A DNA stretch of 64,000 nucleotides from Streptomyces sp. JJ36 (GCF_021696945.1 NZ_JACYHE010000004.1:90403-154402), one strand, 5' to 3'; positions 32,488 through 42,171 are shown, counted from the first letter of the stretch. A program made the numbers and translations. The notes: a model not told the origin generated them from the letters alone.

Positions 32488-33360
32488 TTGACTGATCAGC
32501 TACGACTGATGGCCGTGCACGCGCACCCCGACGACGAGTCGAGCAAGGGCGCGGCGACCATGGCGAAGTACGTGTCCGAGGGGGTGGACGTGCTGGTCGC
32601 CACCTGCACGGGCGGTGAGCGCGGCTCCATCCTCAACCCCAAGCTCCAGGGCGACCCCTACATCGAGGAGCACATCCACGAGGTCCGCAAGAAGGAGATG
32701 GACGAGGCCCGGGAGATCCTCGGCGTCAAGCAGGCCTGGCTCGGCTTCGTCGACTCCGGGCTCCCCGAGGGGGACCCCACGCCACCGCTCCCCGAGGGCT
32801 GCTTCGCCCTCCAGGACGTGGAGGAGGCAGCCGGGCCGCTGGTGAAGCTGATCCGCGAGTTCCGGCCGCAGGTGATCACCACCTACGACGAGAACGGCGG
32901 CTACCCGCACCCCGACCACATCATGACCCACCGGATCTCGATGGTCGCCTTCGACGCCGCCGGCGACCCCGAGCGCTACCCCGAGGCCGGCCCGGCCTGG
33001 CAGCCGCAGAAGCTCTACTACAACCAGGGCTTCAACATCCCCCGCACCCGCGCCCTGCACGAGGCACTGCTGGAACGCGGCATGGAGTCCCCCTACGCGG
33101 AGTGGCTGGAGCGCTTCAAGAAGTTCCAGCGCAAGGAGCGCACCCTCACCACGTACGTGCCCTGCGGCGACTTCTTCGAGATCCGGGACAAGGCGCTGAT
33201 CGCCCACGCCACCCAGATCGACCCGGACGGCGGCTGGTTCCGGGTGCCGCTGGAGATCCAGCGGCAGGTCTGGCCCACCGAGGAGTACGAGCTCGCGAAG
33301 TCGCTCGTGGACACCTCCCTCCCCGAGGACGACCTCTTCGCGGGCGTCCGCGAGAATTGA
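32488..33360 (+). CDS. mca: Mycothiol S-conjugate amidase Mca
   Basis: 290 residues of the LmbE/PIG-L zinc deacetylase fold. Zinc ligands lie in VHAHPDDESS (about 8-17) and the later His in GGYPHPDHIMTH (about 141-152). Mca cleaves mycothiol-drug conjugates to a mercapturic acid that is exported and glucosaminyl-inositol that is reused; MshB is a close homologue, but the length and GGERGSILNPKLQGDPY segment fit Mca. TTG 32488 is chosen because MTDQLRLMAVHAHPDD is the usual start and GAGGA lies about 9 nt before it; an ATG nine codons upstream is possible. Confidence 0.93.
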   Translation: MTDQLRLMAVHAHPDDESSKGAATMAKYVSEGVDVLVATCTGGERGSILNPKLQGDPYIEEHIHEVRKKEMDEAREILGVKQAWLGFVDSGLPEGDPTPPLPEGCFALQDVEEAAGPLVKLIREFRPQVITTYDENGGYPHPDHIMTHRISMVAFDAAGDPERYPEAGPAWQPQKLYYNQGFNIPRTRALHEALLERGMESPYAEWLERFKKFQRKERTLTTYVPCGDFFEIRDKALIAHATQIDPDGGWFRVPLEIQRQVWPTEEYELAKSLVDTSLPEDDLFAGVREN

Positions 33361-33364
33361 CCCC

Positions 33365-33622
33365 ATGAGCGCGACACAGACCACCGTCGTCCAGCTCCTT
33401 CCCCTCGCGAAGGAACTGGACGAGAACAAGGTGACACCGGGCGTCCTCGGCTTCCTCGTCTTCGCGGTCATCGGCATCGCGGTGTGGATGCTGATGAAGT
33501 CGATGAACAAGCACATGAACCGCGTCGACTTCGAGGAGGCGCCGCCGGCCGGCGCCTCCCCCGCCGCCCCGGCCCCCCGCACCGGCACCGGCTCCGGCAC
33601 CGGCACCGGCCTGGAGGACTGA
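33365..33622 (+). CDS. Small membrane protein downstream of mca
   Basis: 85 residues starting 4 nt after the mca stop. One membrane helix (about 28-46, GVLGFLVFAVIGIAVWMLMK), a basic stretch KSMNKHMNRVDFEE and a Pro/Ala/Gly/Thr-rich tail. It is translated with mca and I recall similar small proteins in this position in other Streptomyces. No function can be assigned. Confidence 0.82.
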   Translation: MSATQTTVVQLLPLAKELDENKVTPGVLGFLVFAVIGIAVWMLMKSMNKHMNRVDFEEAPPAGASPAAPAPRTGTGSGTGTGLED

Positions 33623-33730
33623 CCCCGGCCCGGCCGCGTCACGCGGCCGGGCGGGGAATCCCGGGGGCGGGCCGGGCGTTGGCGGGAGGGCGGAGCGCCG
33701 CCCGTACCCGTCGTCGCACCAGGAGTCCCG

Positions 33731-34405
33731 ATGCTGTTCGGCCGCACCAAACACCTCCCGACCGCGGACGAGGCCCTGCCGGGCCGTCCGGAGCCCGCCT
33801 TCGCCGTCCCGGAGCGCCACACCGTGCTGGGCAACCCGCTCCTCGGGCCCTACCCGGACGGCCTGGAGATCGCCGACTTCGGCCTGGGCTGCTTCTGGGG
33901 CGCCGAGCGGGTCTTCTGGCGCGCCGAAGGCGTGTGGACCACTCTCGTCGGCTACCAGGGCGGGCACACCGAGAACCCGACGTACGAGGAGGTCTGCTCG
34001 GGCCTGACCGGGCACACCGAGGCGGTGCGCGTGGTCTTCGACCCCGCCCGGATCTCGTACGAGGCCCTGCTGAAGCTCTTCTGGGAGGCGCACGACCCGA
34101 CGCAGGGGTTCCGCCAGGGCAACGACGTCGGCACCCAGTACCGCTCGGCCGTGTACACCCACTCCCCCGCCCAGCAGGCCGCCGCCGAGGCGAGCCGCGA
34201 CGCCTACCGGAAGGTGCTCGCCGGCGCCGGGCACGGTGAGATCACCACCGAGATCCTGCCCGCCGACGGCCGCCCCTTCCACCCGGCCGAGGGCTACCAC
34301 CAGCAGTACCTCGACAAGAACCCCGCGGGCTACTGCGGCATCGGCGGCACCGGCGTCTCCTGCCCGGTCGGCGTCGCCCCGGGCCCCGAGGCGACGGACA
34401 CCTGA
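33731..34405 (+). CDS. msrA: Peptide methionine-S-sulfoxide reductase MsrA
   Basis: 224 residues, usual for actinomycete MsrA. The catalytic motif is [13 protein letters not shown] (Cys about 55), followed by [19 protein letters not shown] and the substrate-binding [12 protein letters not shown] (about 186-197). A C-terminal Cys in AGYCGIG is the resolving residue, with another in VSCPVG. It reduces the S-epimer of methionine sulfoxide using thioredoxin or mycothiol-linked donors, repairing oxidised protein. ATG 33731 follows CAGGAG at 6 nt. It lies near mca, another redox-protection gene. Confidence 0.96.
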   Translation: MLFGRTKHLPTADEALPGRPEPAFAVPERHTVLGNPLLGPYPDGLEIADFGLGCFWGAERVFWRAEGVWTTLVGYQGGHTENPTYEEVCSGLTGHTEAVRVVFDPARISYEALLKLFWEAHDPTQGFRQGNDVGTQYRSAVYTHSPAQQAAAEASRDAYRKVLAGAGHGEITTEILPADGRPFHPAEGYHQQYLDKNPAGYCGIGGTGVSCPVGVAPGPEATDT

Positions 34406-34547
34406 CCCTCCGCGGGAACCCCCGGACTCGCCGGCGACGCGCGGGGCGGAGTTGTGGGGAGGGGCGGCGAATACGCAACACGCCGCCCCCGGCGCTCTAG
34501 GCTGAGGGCCACCGTCAGGACGCCCGCCCGGGAGCCGGAGGAGCCGC

Positions 34548-35429
34548 ATGGACGCGTTCGTCTCGCTGCTCGGCGCCGCAGTGATCCTGACCGTTCTCCG
34601 GGACCTCTTCCACACCCTGTGGCACCCCACCCGCCGAGGCGGTGTCAGCCGGGTCGTCATGACGCTGATGTGGCGGGCGGCCCGTCTCTTCCCGGCCCAC
34701 CGGCGGGTCGCCGGACTCGCCGGCCCGCTGGCGATGGTCACCGTGGTGGGCCTGTGGGCGATGGCCATCGTGCTCGGCTGGGCGCTCGTGTACGTCCCCC
34801 ACATGCCGGAGGAGTTCACCTTCTCCCGCGGGCTGGAACCCACCGAACACGCCGACCTGCTGGACTCGGTCTACTTCTCGCTCGTCACCGTCGGCACGCT
34901 GGGCTTCGGCGACATCGCCCCGACCTCCACCTGGCTCCGCATCGTGGCTCCCCTGGAGGCCCTGATCGGTTTCGCCCTGCTGACGGCGACCGTCTCCTGG
35001 GTCCTGGAGATCTACCCGGCGCTGACCCGGCGCCGGGCCCTGGCGCTACGGCTGGCAACGTTGCGCCGCGCGACGCCCACCCGGGAGCAGATGCACAGCA
35101 CCCTGGGCGCGGTCCTGCTGGAGAATCTGGCGGCCGACCTCAGCCGCGTCCGGATCGACTTCTCCCAGTACCCGGAGTCGTACTACTTCCACGACGGCGA
35201 GCACGCGGACCTCGCGCTGGCCGCCCTGGTCGGCTACGCCGCGGAGCTCGCGCGGGACGGCCGGGCGAGCGACCGCGCCGACGTCCGGCTGGCCGCCGCC
35301 GTCCTCACCGACACGCTGGAGGAACTCGCCACCACCCTGGACCAGCGCTTCCTCCATACGGGCGGCACCCCGGCGGAGGTGTTCGCCGCGTTCGCCCGCG
35401 ATCACGACCGTACGCCGCACGGGGCCTGA
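34548..35429 (+). CDS. Two-helix potassium-channel family protein
   Basis: 293 residues. An N-terminal membrane segment (about 1-20) and a second at about 60-83 precede the pore module: pore helix and filter YFSLVTVGTLGFGDIAPTST (about 107-126) and the inner helix LEALIGFALLTATVSWVLEI. The filter reads TLGFGD instead of TVGYGD, seen in some prokaryotic Ion_trans_2 proteins. The cytoplasmic C-terminal 130 residues are helical and lack an RCK nucleotide-binding motif. ATG 34548 follows GGAGGAG; TAGGCT at 34499-34504 is a likely -10. Confidence 0.87.
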   Translation: MDAFVSLLGAAVILTVLRDLFHTLWHPTRRGGVSRVVMTLMWRAARLFPAHRRVAGLAGPLAMVTVVGLWAMAIVLGWALVYVPHMPEEFTFSRGLEPTEHADLLDSVYFSLVTVGTLGFGDIAPTSTWLRIVAPLEALIGFALLTATVSWVLEIYPALTRRRALALRLATLRRATPTREQMHSTLGAVLLENLAADLSRVRIDFSQYPESYYFHDGEHADLALAALVGYAAELARDGRASDRADVRLAAAVLTDTLEELATTLDQRFLHTGGTPAEVFAAFARDHDRTPHGA

Positions 35430-35504
35430 GGGCCGGCCCCCCGTGGCTCCGCGGCAGGCCCCGGGCACGGTCCGGCCGGCGCCGTACGCCCCGCGCGCAC
35501 AGCG

Positions 35505-35546
35505 CCGCGGGCGGGGCACCGGAGGAGTCCGGCGCCCCGCCCGCGG
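35505..35546. terminator. Bidirectional terminator
   Basis: An 18-bp stem (35505-35522 with 35529-35546, one mismatch) and a 6-nt loop lie between the converging channel and SH3-like genes. Confidence 0.75.
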
Positions 35547-35572
35547 TCAGCGCTGTGGCGCGATCGGGCAGG

Positions 35573-36034
35573 TCAGCCCATGGCGCCCTGCATGTCGGCA
35601 GGCAGTTCGTTGAAGTCCTGCGACTGCATGTCGTCCATCGGCGGACGCCAGCGGCAGAACGGCACGTGGTTCAGCGGCACGACCGTGCGCGAGCTCACCC
35701 AGCCGGGGCGCTTGGCCAGCTTGAACCAGAAGCGGTCGGGGAATTCGCCGCGGACCTTGCACTTGAGGTGGATGACTCTCCCCCGGGGGATCCAGCCGAT
35801 GGTCCGCGAGTTGCGGCTGGGCCGGCTCTTGATCGCGGTACGCCGCTTGGTGAAGCCCTTGTGGACCTTGCCGCCGCCCTGCTCCGGGAGCAGCTCCGTG
35901 CTCATGGGGGCGTTCGGGGCCCCGGGGACGGGGGCGGTGGGCGCCGTGGCGGCGGCGGGGCCCGCCGCCGCCATGGCGGCCACGGCACCGCCGGCCGCGC
36001 ACACGGCGACCTTGGTGAAGGTGGACTGAAGCAT
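35573..36034 (-). CDS. Secreted small SH3-like protein
   Basis: 153 residues. A signal peptide (MLQSTFTKVAVCAAGGAVAA... to about residue 29, ending AAA-TAP) is followed by a Pro/Ala linker and a compact basic domain with TIGWIPRGRVIHLKCKVRG and WFKLAKRPGWVSSRTV, the pattern of bacterial SH3-like domains that bind cell wall. A short acidic C-terminus with MDDMQSQDFNE ends it. It is probably exported and cell-wall associated; no enzyme domain is attached. Confidence 0.8.
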   Translation of the reverse strand: MLQSTFTKVAVCAAGGAVAAMAAAGPAAATAPTAPVPGAPNAPMSTELLPEQGGGKVHKGFTKRRTAIKSRPSRNSRTIGWIPRGRVIHLKCKVRGEFPDRFWFKLAKRPGWVSSRTVVPLNHVPFCRWRPPMDDMQSQDFNELPADMQGAMG

Positions 36035-36287
36035 CGCTCTCTCCTGAGGACGGGACTCCGGGACGGGAGCCCTGGGGAACAGTGAGCGCCGGTCCGCATC
36101 CCCCCACGATGACGTGGAGTAGTGAACCGATCACCCTTCGCGCTGATCACGCTAAGCACGGTCCCCGGGCCCCGCAACTCGTCCCTGCCGGGCGGTCGTC
36201 CCCTGAGGGGTCCGCACCCCGCTCGCGGGTGCCCGCACCCGGCTTCCCGGAGCCCGCGGGGCCGGCGCCGGGCGCGCCCGTTCGGGT

Positions 36288-36304
36288 GGGGCCGTGACGG
36301 CCCC
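36288..36304 (-). terminator. Short hairpin after the alcohol dehydrogenase gene
   Basis: GGGGCCG (36288-36294) and CGGCCCC (36298-36304) form a 7-bp stem 20 nt past the dehydrogenase stop on the minus strand. Confidence 0.45.
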
Positions 36305-36324
36305 GGAGCTAAGCCCCCGAGAGC

Positions 36325-37380
36325 TCACCCGGCGAACGACCCCGCCTCGACGACGAACCGGTAGCGCACGTCACCGGCCACCACCCGGTCGTACGCCTCG
36401 TTGATCCGGTCGGCGGTGATGGTCTCGATCCGGGCGCCGATGCCGTGCCGGGCGCAGAAGTCCAGCATCTCCTGCGTCTCGGGGATGCCGCCGATCATCG
36501 AGCCGGCCAGCGACCGGCGCCCGCCGATCAGCGAGAACGCGCTCACCGGCATGGGGTTCTCCGGTGCTCCGACGTTGACCAGGGTGCCGCCGGTGCCCAG
36601 CAGACCGAGGTAGGCGTCGAGGTCGAGGTTGGCGGAGACGGTGTTGACGATCAGGTCGAAGCGCCCGGCGAGCCGCTCGAAGGTGGCGGGGTCGGCGGTG
36701 GCGTGGAAGGCGTCGGCGCCCAGCCGCAGCCCCTCCTCCCGCTTGCCGAGGGTGCGGCTGAGCACGGTGACCTCCGCGCCCATGGCGTGGGCGAGCTGCA
36801 CGCCCATGTGGCCCAGGCCGCCCATGCCGACGATCGCCACCCGCTTGCCGGGACCGGCCTGCCCGCGGGCCAGCGGCGAGTAGAGGGTGATGCCGGCGCA
36901 GAGCAGCGGGGCGGCGACGTCCAGGGCGAGGCCGTCGGGGATGCGCAGCACGTAGTTCTCGTCCACGACGATGTGGGTGCTGTAGCCGCCGTACGTCGGC
37001 TCGCCGTCCCGGCCGGTGCCGTTGTACGTCATGACGGCGCCGCCACCGGTGCAGTACTGCTCCTCGCCGGCGCGGCAGTCGGCGCACTCCCGGCAGGAGT
37101 CGACGAAGCAGCCGACCCCGACCCGGTCTCCCGTCGCGTACCGGGTCACGCCGGGTCCGGTCGCGGTGACGACGCCGGCGATCTCGTGCCCGGGGACCAT
37201 GGGGAAGGAGCCCTCGCCCCACTCCTCGCGTACCTGGTGGATGTCGGAGTGGCAGATGCCGGCGTAGGCGATCTCGATCAGGACGTCGTGCTCGCCGAGC
37301 GGGCGGCGCGGCACGGTGGTGTGCTCCAGGGGGGCCTTGGGGGCGGGGGCGGCGTAGGCGTGAACCGTGGTCACGGACAT
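36325..37380 (-). CDS. Zinc-dependent NAD(P) alcohol dehydrogenase (cinnamyl-type)
   Basis: 351 residues of the MDR family. Catalytic zinc ligands: Cys in AGICHSD (about 42) and His in PGHEIAGVV (about 64). The structural zinc loop has four Cys between about 95 and 109 (spacing C-x2-C-x2-C-x7-C within [16 protein letters not shown]). The Rossmann motif is [17 protein letters not shown] (about 177-193). It resembles YahK/cinnamyl alcohol dehydrogenases that reduce diverse aldehydes. It is divergent from an MmyB-like regulator gene 193 bp away, a pairing common in Streptomyces where the regulator controls the oxidoreductase. Confidence 0.93.
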   Translation of the reverse strand: MSVTTVHAYAAPAPKAPLEHTTVPRRPLGEHDVLIEIAYAGICHSDIHQVREEWGEGSFPMVPGHEIAGVVTATGPGVTRYATGDRVGVGCFVDSCRECADCRAGEEQYCTGGGAVMTYNGTGRDGEPTYGGYSTHIVVDENYVLRIPDGLALDVAAPLLCAGITLYSPLARGQAGPGKRVAIVGMGGLGHMGVQLAHAMGAEVTVLSRTLGKREEGLRLGADAFHATADPATFERLAGRFDLIVNTVSANLDLDAYLGLLGTGGTLVNVGAPENPMPVSAFSLIGGRRSLAGSMIGGIPETQEMLDFCARHGIGARIETITADRINEAYDRVVAGDVRYRFVVEAGSFAG

Positions 37381-37471
37381 CTGTGGGGTGTTCCTCCTCG
37401 CAGGGTCGGCGCCGTATCCGGCACCGCCGTCGATGGTGCGCGGAGCACGCCCGCCTGCCCATCCCTCCCTT

Positions 37472-37483
37472 GTGCGTATGCAC
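37472..37483. promoter_or_regulatory. Inverted repeat in the dehydrogenase/regulator spacer
   Basis: GTGCGTATGCAC has 4-bp arms around GTAT near the middle of the divergent spacer. It is the only evident symmetrical site and may bind the adjacent MmyB-like protein. Confidence 0.3.
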
Positions 37484-37561
37484 GCGGTGCCTACCAACGA
37501 CAGGGTCAGCTTCCTGCGCACCCCGGGCCCCCCGCGGGGAATACGTCCGGGCGCGGGGAGC

Positions 37562-37567
37562 GATACT
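37562..37567 (+). promoter_or_regulatory. -10 box for leaderless regulator transcript
   Basis: GATACT, then GCCGTC, then ATG 37574, without a ribosome site. Confidence 0.45.
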
Positions 37568-37573
37568 GCCGTC

Positions 37574-38506
37574 ATGGATCAGCTTGACCGGCGGGCGGAG
37601 CTGAGCGAGTTCCTGCGGACGCGCCGGGCCCGGCTCCAGCCGCAGGACGTGGGGCTCCCCTCGTACGGCGGCCGCCGCCGGGTTCCCGGGCTGCGGCGCG
37701 AGGAGCTGGCGCAGCTCGCGGGCGTCAGCGTGGCCTACTACACGCGGCTGGAACAGGGGCACGGGCACAACGTGTCCGCGGGCGTGCTGGACGCGATCGC
37801 CGGGGCGCTGCGGCTCACCCGGGCCGAGCGGGACCACCTGACGCATCTGGTGAAGCCGAAGCGCCGCTCGGCCCGCCGGCCCGCGGCCCGGCGGCAGCGG
37901 GTGCGGCCGGGGCTCCAGCAGCTCATCGACGGGATGGAGCACACGCCGGCCTACGTCGTGGGCCGGCGGTTGGACGTGCTGGCCTGGAACCGGCTGGCGG
38001 GCGCGCTGCTGGGGAACCCGGCGGCGCTGCCGCCGGACGAGCGCAACATGGCCTGGCTGGTCTTCCTCGACCCGGCGACACGGGACCTCTACACCGACTG
38101 GGCCCAGAAGGCGGCGGACACCGTCGCCTGGCTGCGCATGGACGCGGGCTGCCATCCGGACGATCCGCGGCTGGCCGCGCTGATCGGCGAGCTGTCGGTG
38201 AAGAGCCCCGAGTTCCGGCGGCTCTGGGCGGCGCACCATGTCCAGGACAAGGCGTACGGGACCAAGGAGCTGCACCACCCGCTCGCGGGCCCGCTCACGC
38301 TCTCCTACGAGGCGCTGCGGCTGCCGGCCGACCCGGGGCAGGAGCTGATCGTCTACCACGCGGAGCCCGGCTCGACCTCGGCCGGCGCGCTGCGGTGGCT
38401 CGCGGAGCGGGATGCCGAGCAGCCGGGCGTGCCCGCCGCGCCGCCGGCCGGGCCGGCCGCCGTGCCCACCGCACGGGAGGCGGCTCCCTCGGTCGAGCCG
38501 CGCTGA
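37574..38506 (+). CDS. MmyB-like Xre family regulator
   Basis: 310 residues. An N-terminal HTH ([20 protein letters not shown] followed by [10 protein letters not shown], about 38-68) is joined to the MmyB-like ligand-binding PAS-type domain ([20 protein letters not shown], then [20 protein letters not shown]). Members occur by the hundred in actinomycetes, generally beside a dehydrogenase or reductase that they regulate, as here. Some bind fatty acids. The C-terminal ~30 residues are Ala/Pro-rich. The start is supported by -10 spacing rather than a ribosome site. Confidence 0.93.
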   Translation: MDQLDRRAELSEFLRTRRARLQPQDVGLPSYGGRRRVPGLRREELAQLAGVSVAYYTRLEQGHGHNVSAGVLDAIAGALRLTRAERDHLTHLVKPKRRSARRPAARRQRVRPGLQQLIDGMEHTPAYVVGRRLDVLAWNRLAGALLGNPAALPPDERNMAWLVFLDPATRDLYTDWAQKAADTVAWLRMDAGCHPDDPRLAALIGELSVKSPEFRRLWAAHHVQDKAYGTKELHHPLAGPLTLSYEALRLPADPGQELIVYHAEPGSTSAGALRWLAERDAEQPGVPAAPPAGPAAVPTAREAAPSVEPR

Positions 38507-38706
38507 GCCGGGGGAGGGGCCGGCCGGCTCGCGCGCGTACGGCGTCCTGGGCACGCGCGGGCACGGGCCCGCGGCCGGCCCGCACGGATGCATGATCCGG
38601 GCCCCGGCGGACACCCGGGTGCCGGAACTTCCGCAAGCCCCCGGCCGTCCCGGCGGCCGCCGTGCGGCCGCACGTACGCGGCGGGGGCCCGAGTGCCGGA
38701 GAGGAC

Positions 38707-39273
38707 GTGACACACGTGAGGGTCGCCTTTCTCGTGGCGCCCGCGGGCGTCGAGCAGATCGAGCTGACGGACCCGTGGCGGGCCGTGACCGAGGCCGGCG
38801 GTACGCCGCACCTGGTGTCCACGACCGGGGGCCGGGTGCAGGCCTTCCACCACCTGGACAAGGGGGACACCTTCCCGGTGGACCGCACGGTGGACGAGGC
38901 CTCGGTCGCGGACTACGACGGGCTCGTGCTGCCCGGCGGGGTGGCCAACCCCGACTTCCTGCGCATGGACCCGGACGCCGTGGCGTTCGCGAAGGGTTTC
39001 TTCTCCGCCAACAAGCCGGTGGCCGTCATCTGCCACGGGCCGTGGACCCTGGTGGAGGCGGACGTGGTGCGGGGTCGCCGGCTGACCTCGTTCCCGAGCC
39101 TGCGCACGGACATCCGCAACGCCGGCGGCAACTGGGTGGACGAGCAGGTCGTCGTCTGCACCGACGGGCCGAACGCCCTGGTGAGCAGCCGGAAGCCGGA
39201 CGATCTGAAGGCCTTCGACGAGGCCTTCCTGGAGGAGTTCACGCGGGCGGCCGCGGCCGCCACGCCGGGCTGA
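38707..39273 (+). CDS. DJ-1/PfpI family protein (type 1 glutamine amidotransferase-like)
   Basis: 188 residues. The nucleophile elbow is VAVICHGPWTLVEA (Cys about 108), with the acidic partner in VAPAGVEQIELTDPW (about 9-23) and VLPGGVANPDFLR (about 70-82). The family includes glyoxalase III/deglycase-like enzymes, chaperones and PfpI proteases; sequence does not decide. GTG 38707 follows GGAGAGGA; another GTG three codons on is possible. It stands between the MmyB-like gene and a convergent ABC operon, with a strong terminator after it. Confidence 0.9.
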   Translation: MTHVRVAFLVAPAGVEQIELTDPWRAVTEAGGTPHLVSTTGGRVQAFHHLDKGDTFPVDRTVDEASVADYDGLVLPGGVANPDFLRMDPDAVAFAKGFFSANKPVAVICHGPWTLVEADVVRGRRLTSFPSLRTDIRNAGGNWVDEQVVVCTDGPNALVSSRKPDDLKAFDEAFLEEFTRAAAAATPG

Positions 39274-39325
39274 CACCCGCAAGGCGGCGGGTGGCCCGTA
39301 CGGCGCCGGCCGCCCCGCGCGCGGC

Positions 39326-39368
39326 GACGGCCGCGGAACCCGGTCAGGGGCCGGGTTCCGCGGCCGTC
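39326..39368. terminator. Bidirectional terminator
   Basis: A perfect 18-bp stem, GACGGCCGCGGAACCCGG (39326-39343) with its complement at 39351-39368 and a 7-nt loop, between converging stops at 39273 and 39396. Confidence 0.85.
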
Positions 39369-39395
39369 CCGTGTGCGGCCCGGTGGCGACATGCG

Positions 39396-40088
39396 CTACG
39401 GCCGCTCGACGGCGGCGCGGTCGGTGACGGTCACCCGGCCGTGCTCGACGGCGGCCACCCGGGGAGCCCTGCGGGCCACCGAGGCGTCGTGGGTGACCAG
39501 CACGAACGTCAGCCCGTGCGCCTGCCACTGACCGTCCAGCACCTCCATGACCTCGTCCCGCATCGACGCGTCGAGGTTGCCGGTGGGCTCGTCCGCGAGC
39601 AGTACGGCGGGACGCTTGACCAGGGCGCGCGCGATGGCCACGCGCTGCTGCTGGCCGCCGGAGAGCTCGTCGGGCAGATGCCCCAGCCGGTCGGCGAGCC
39701 CGACCGACTCCAGCGCCTCGGCGGCGCGGCGACGCCGCTCCAGGGCCTTCACCCCGAACGGCACCAGGGCGGTCTCGACGTTCTCCTGGGCGGTGAGGGT
39801 GGGGATGAGGTGGAAGTTCTGGAAGACGAAGCCGATGCGCTGCGCCCGCAGGACGGTGAGCCGGGACTCCGAGAGGGCGCCCAGGTCGGTGCCGTCCAGG
39901 ATCACGCTGCCGGAGCTCGGGCGGTCGAGACCGCCGAGAAGCTGGAGCAGCGTGGACTTGCCGCCCCCGGTCGGTCCCTGGACGACGAGGCGGCTGGCCG
40001 CCCCGATCGCGAGGTCGACCCCGTCGAGCGCGGTGACCGTGCGGCCGCCGCGGGTGTAGTGCTTGCTGACGTTGCTGAGCTGGTACAT
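39396..40088 (-). CDS. ABC transporter ATPase, MacB/LolD type
   Basis: 230 residues. Walker [10 protein letters not shown] (about 38-46), Q-loop [10 protein letters not shown], signature [15 protein letters not shown] (about 141-155), Walker [13 protein letters not shown] and switch His in LVTHDASVA. The unusual Thr/Gly in Walker A (GPTGGGKS for GPSGSGKS) keeps the essential Lys-Ser. This subfamily works by mechanotransmission with FtsX-like permeases rather than classical transport. The permease gene lies 402 bp upstream on the same strand. No RBS stronger than AGCACCC is visible before ATG 40088. Confidence 0.93.
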   Translation of the reverse strand: MYQLSNVSKHYTRGGRTVTALDGVDLAIGAASRLVVQGPTGGGKSTLLQLLGGLDRPSSGSVILDGTDLGALSESRLTVLRAQRIGFVFQNFHLIPTLTAQENVETALVPFGVKALERRRRAAEALESVGLADRLGHLPDELSGGQQQRVAIARALVKRPAVLLADEPTGNLDASMRDEVMEVLDGQWQAHGLTFVLVTHDASVARRAPRVAAVEHGRVTVTDRAAVERP

Positions 40089-40490
40089 GGGTGCTCCACA
40101 GAAGAGGCCGCCCCGCGGGGCGGGAGAGTGGATGAGGGCCGGGTCCCGGTCCCGGCGAAGGCTGCGGCCGCCCGGGCCGGTGCCGGCTCCCCGGGCACGG
40201 GAAGGCGGCCCGGGGTGCCGGGGCGGCCCGTACCGGTCCGGCGGGCCGGCACCGGAAGGGGGTGGCCGGTGGCCGGGCCCCTCCGGAGCGGCCTCCGCCG
40301 TCCGGCTACGGCGACGCGACCGGTCGGTCCCGCCGGGGCCTTACGGACCCGGCGGCGGGCCCCGTCCGGCGGCGCCCGTCCGGCGGCCCCCGGTGACCGG
40401 GTCCTGCGCCTGCGGGGTCGCGTCGCGGCGTACGGTGCCGGTCCGCGGCGTACGGCCGGGGCCGTGGGTGGCCGGTGCGTCCCGCGCGGG
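40089..40490. other. 402-bp gap between permease and ATPase genes
   Basis: Extremely GC-rich, with short repeats of CCGG/GGCC. Open frames here are Pro/Arg/Gly-rich noise, and no gene or strong hairpin could be supported. The length is unusual for partners of one transporter. Confidence 0.5.
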
Positions 40491-41963
40491 CTACGCGACG
40501 CGGCGCAGGGCGTCCGCGGGGCGCAGCCGGGAGGCGCGCCAGCCGCCGAAGGCGCCGGCGACCAGGCCCCCGGCGACCGCGAGGCCGACGGCGAGGGCGA
40601 GCAGGCCCGCGGTGACCGGCGCGGTGAGGGCGATGTCCAGGGACGCGGCCTCACCCCCGAGGACCCGCGTCGGCCCGCCGCCGTCGCCTGCGCCGGGTCC
40701 CGCGGCGCCGGCGCTGCCACCGGGTCCGCCGAAGACGCCGCCGGTGGCACCCAGTTCCGCGGTGAGGGTGGGGCTGAGCGCGGTCACCGCGTACGCCCCG
40801 GCCAGCCCGAGGGCGATGCCGAGGACGCCGCCGAGCAGACCGTTGGCGAGCGCCTCGCCCATCACCTGCCGGGTGACGCGGCCGCTCTTCCAGCCGAGCG
40901 CCTTGAGCGTGCCGAACTCCCGTACCCGGCGGCCGACCGCGGCCGAGGTGAGGAGCCCGGCGACCAGGAAGGCGGCGGCGAGCACGGCGGCGGACAGCCA
41001 GCGGCCGACGCCGTCGGCCAGGCCGGCCGCGGTGTTCAGTGAGCCGGAGACGGTCCGGGCGAGGTCGTCGGCGGTGGTGACGGTGGCCTGCGGAAGGTCC
41101 CGGGAGATCGCCGACTCGACCTCGTCGATCTGCTGGGCGCCGGCGGTCCGGACGTAGACGGTGGTCACCCGGCCCTCGGCGCCGGCCAGTTCCTGGGCGG
41201 ACCCGAGCGGCACCGAGACGTCGGTGGCGCTGCGGCCGCTGTCCGGCGCGGCCAGCCCGATGATCTCGAACTTCTCGCCCTTCACGGACACGTCGTCCCC
41301 GACGTCCAGCTTCTGCTGCGCCGCGTACGAGGCGGCGACGACGGCGACCTTCGCGTCGTCCTCCGACCGCCGGAAGGTACGGCCCTCGGTGATCTCCGAG
41401 GTGGCGAGCGGCCCGTATCCGGGGTGGTCGACGTCGACGCCGTCGATGGTGACCATGCCGACGTCGAAGGAGGCGCCGCCGCCCTCGACCGCCGGGCCGT
41501 CGCCGGGCTTCCCGGGGCGTACGGTCGTGGCGCCGCCCTCGATCCGGCCGCGCCGGAACTCGCCGCTGACGGTCATCTGCTGGAGGCCCAGGCTGCCGAC
41601 GGCGCCGGAGACGCCGTCCAGGCCGGCGATCGCGTCGAGTTCCCCGGAGTCCAGGGTGTCCTGCAGGCCCCGCACCATCAGGTGCTGCCGGCTCTGCTCG
41701 GTGTCGTCGCCGGAGTCCCGGGCGTCGAAGTCGAAGGCCGGCCCGCGGCGCGGCCCTTCGCCGGGCTCCCGCTCCTTCTCGACGGTCATGTCGGTGCCGA
41801 GCCCGTAGAGGGACTCGAGGACCTCGTCCTGCGCGGTGCGCATGCCGGAGGAGACGGAGGTGACCACGATGACGAGGGCGATGCCGAGCGCGAGGCCGGA
41901 GGCGACGACGAACGAGGCCTTTCTGCGGCGGCGGAGTTCGCGCCGGAGGTAGGTGAGGAACAT
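40491..41963 (-). CDS. FtsX/MacB-like ABC permease
   Basis: 490 residues. One N-terminal membrane helix (about 17-40, ASFVVASGLALGIALVIVVT), a large external MacB-type periplasmic core domain (about 45-320) and three C-terminal helices (about 335-360, 390-420, 450-475) in the FtsX pattern, with the cytoplasmic loop GRRVREFGTLKALGWKSGRV. It pairs with the ATPase downstream. The start is either ATG 41963 (MFLTYLRREL, used) or GTG 41981; neither has a clear ribosome site. A Gly/Pro-rich loop of about 30 residues lies between the last two helices. Substrate, if any, unknown. Confidence 0.9.
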   Translation of the reverse strand: MFLTYLRRELRRRRKASFVVASGLALGIALVIVVTSVSSGMRTAQDEVLESLYGLGTDMTVEKEREPGEGPRRGPAFDFDARDSGDDTEQSRQHLMVRGLQDTLDSGELDAIAGLDGVSGAVGSLGLQQMTVSGEFRRGRIEGGATTVRPGKPGDGPAVEGGGASFDVGMVTIDGVDVDHPGYGPLATSEITEGRTFRRSEDDAKVAVVAASYAAQQKLDVGDDVSVKGEKFEIIGLAAPDSGRSATDVSVPLGSAQELAGAEGRVTTVYVRTAGAQQIDEVESAISRDLPQATVTTADDLARTVSGSLNTAAGLADGVGRWLSAAVLAAAFLVAGLLTSAAVGRRVREFGTLKALGWKSGRVTRQVMGEALANGLLGGVLGIALGLAGAYAVTALSPTLTAELGATGGVFGGPGGSAGAAGPGAGDGGGPTRVLGGEAASLDIALTAPVTAGLLALAVGLAVAGGLVAGAFGGWRASRLRPADALRRVA

Positions 41964-42072
41964 GCGCCGGAGTCTGGGCACCCGGCGTGACAGGCCGGTG
42001 AGTGCACCGTGAGAGGAGCATGAGAAGGCCCCACGGCGTTACGGGCGGGGCGCATGGCGCGCGTGAACAGCG

Positions 42073-42108
42073 CGGCGGGGCACGGGAGTTCGCTCCCGTG
42101 CCCCGCCG
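42073..42108. terminator. Terminator hairpin with TTCG loop
   Basis: A perfect 16-bp stem (42073-42088 with 42093-42108) closed by the stable TTCG tetraloop, 64 nt past the L,D-transpeptidase stop on the minus strand and upstream of the permease gene. Confidence 0.8.
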
Positions 42109-42171
42109 TCGTGCGCCGTCCGCCGGCGCGGCCCGCCGGACCCTGTGGTCCGCCGGGGCACCGGTGGTGGG

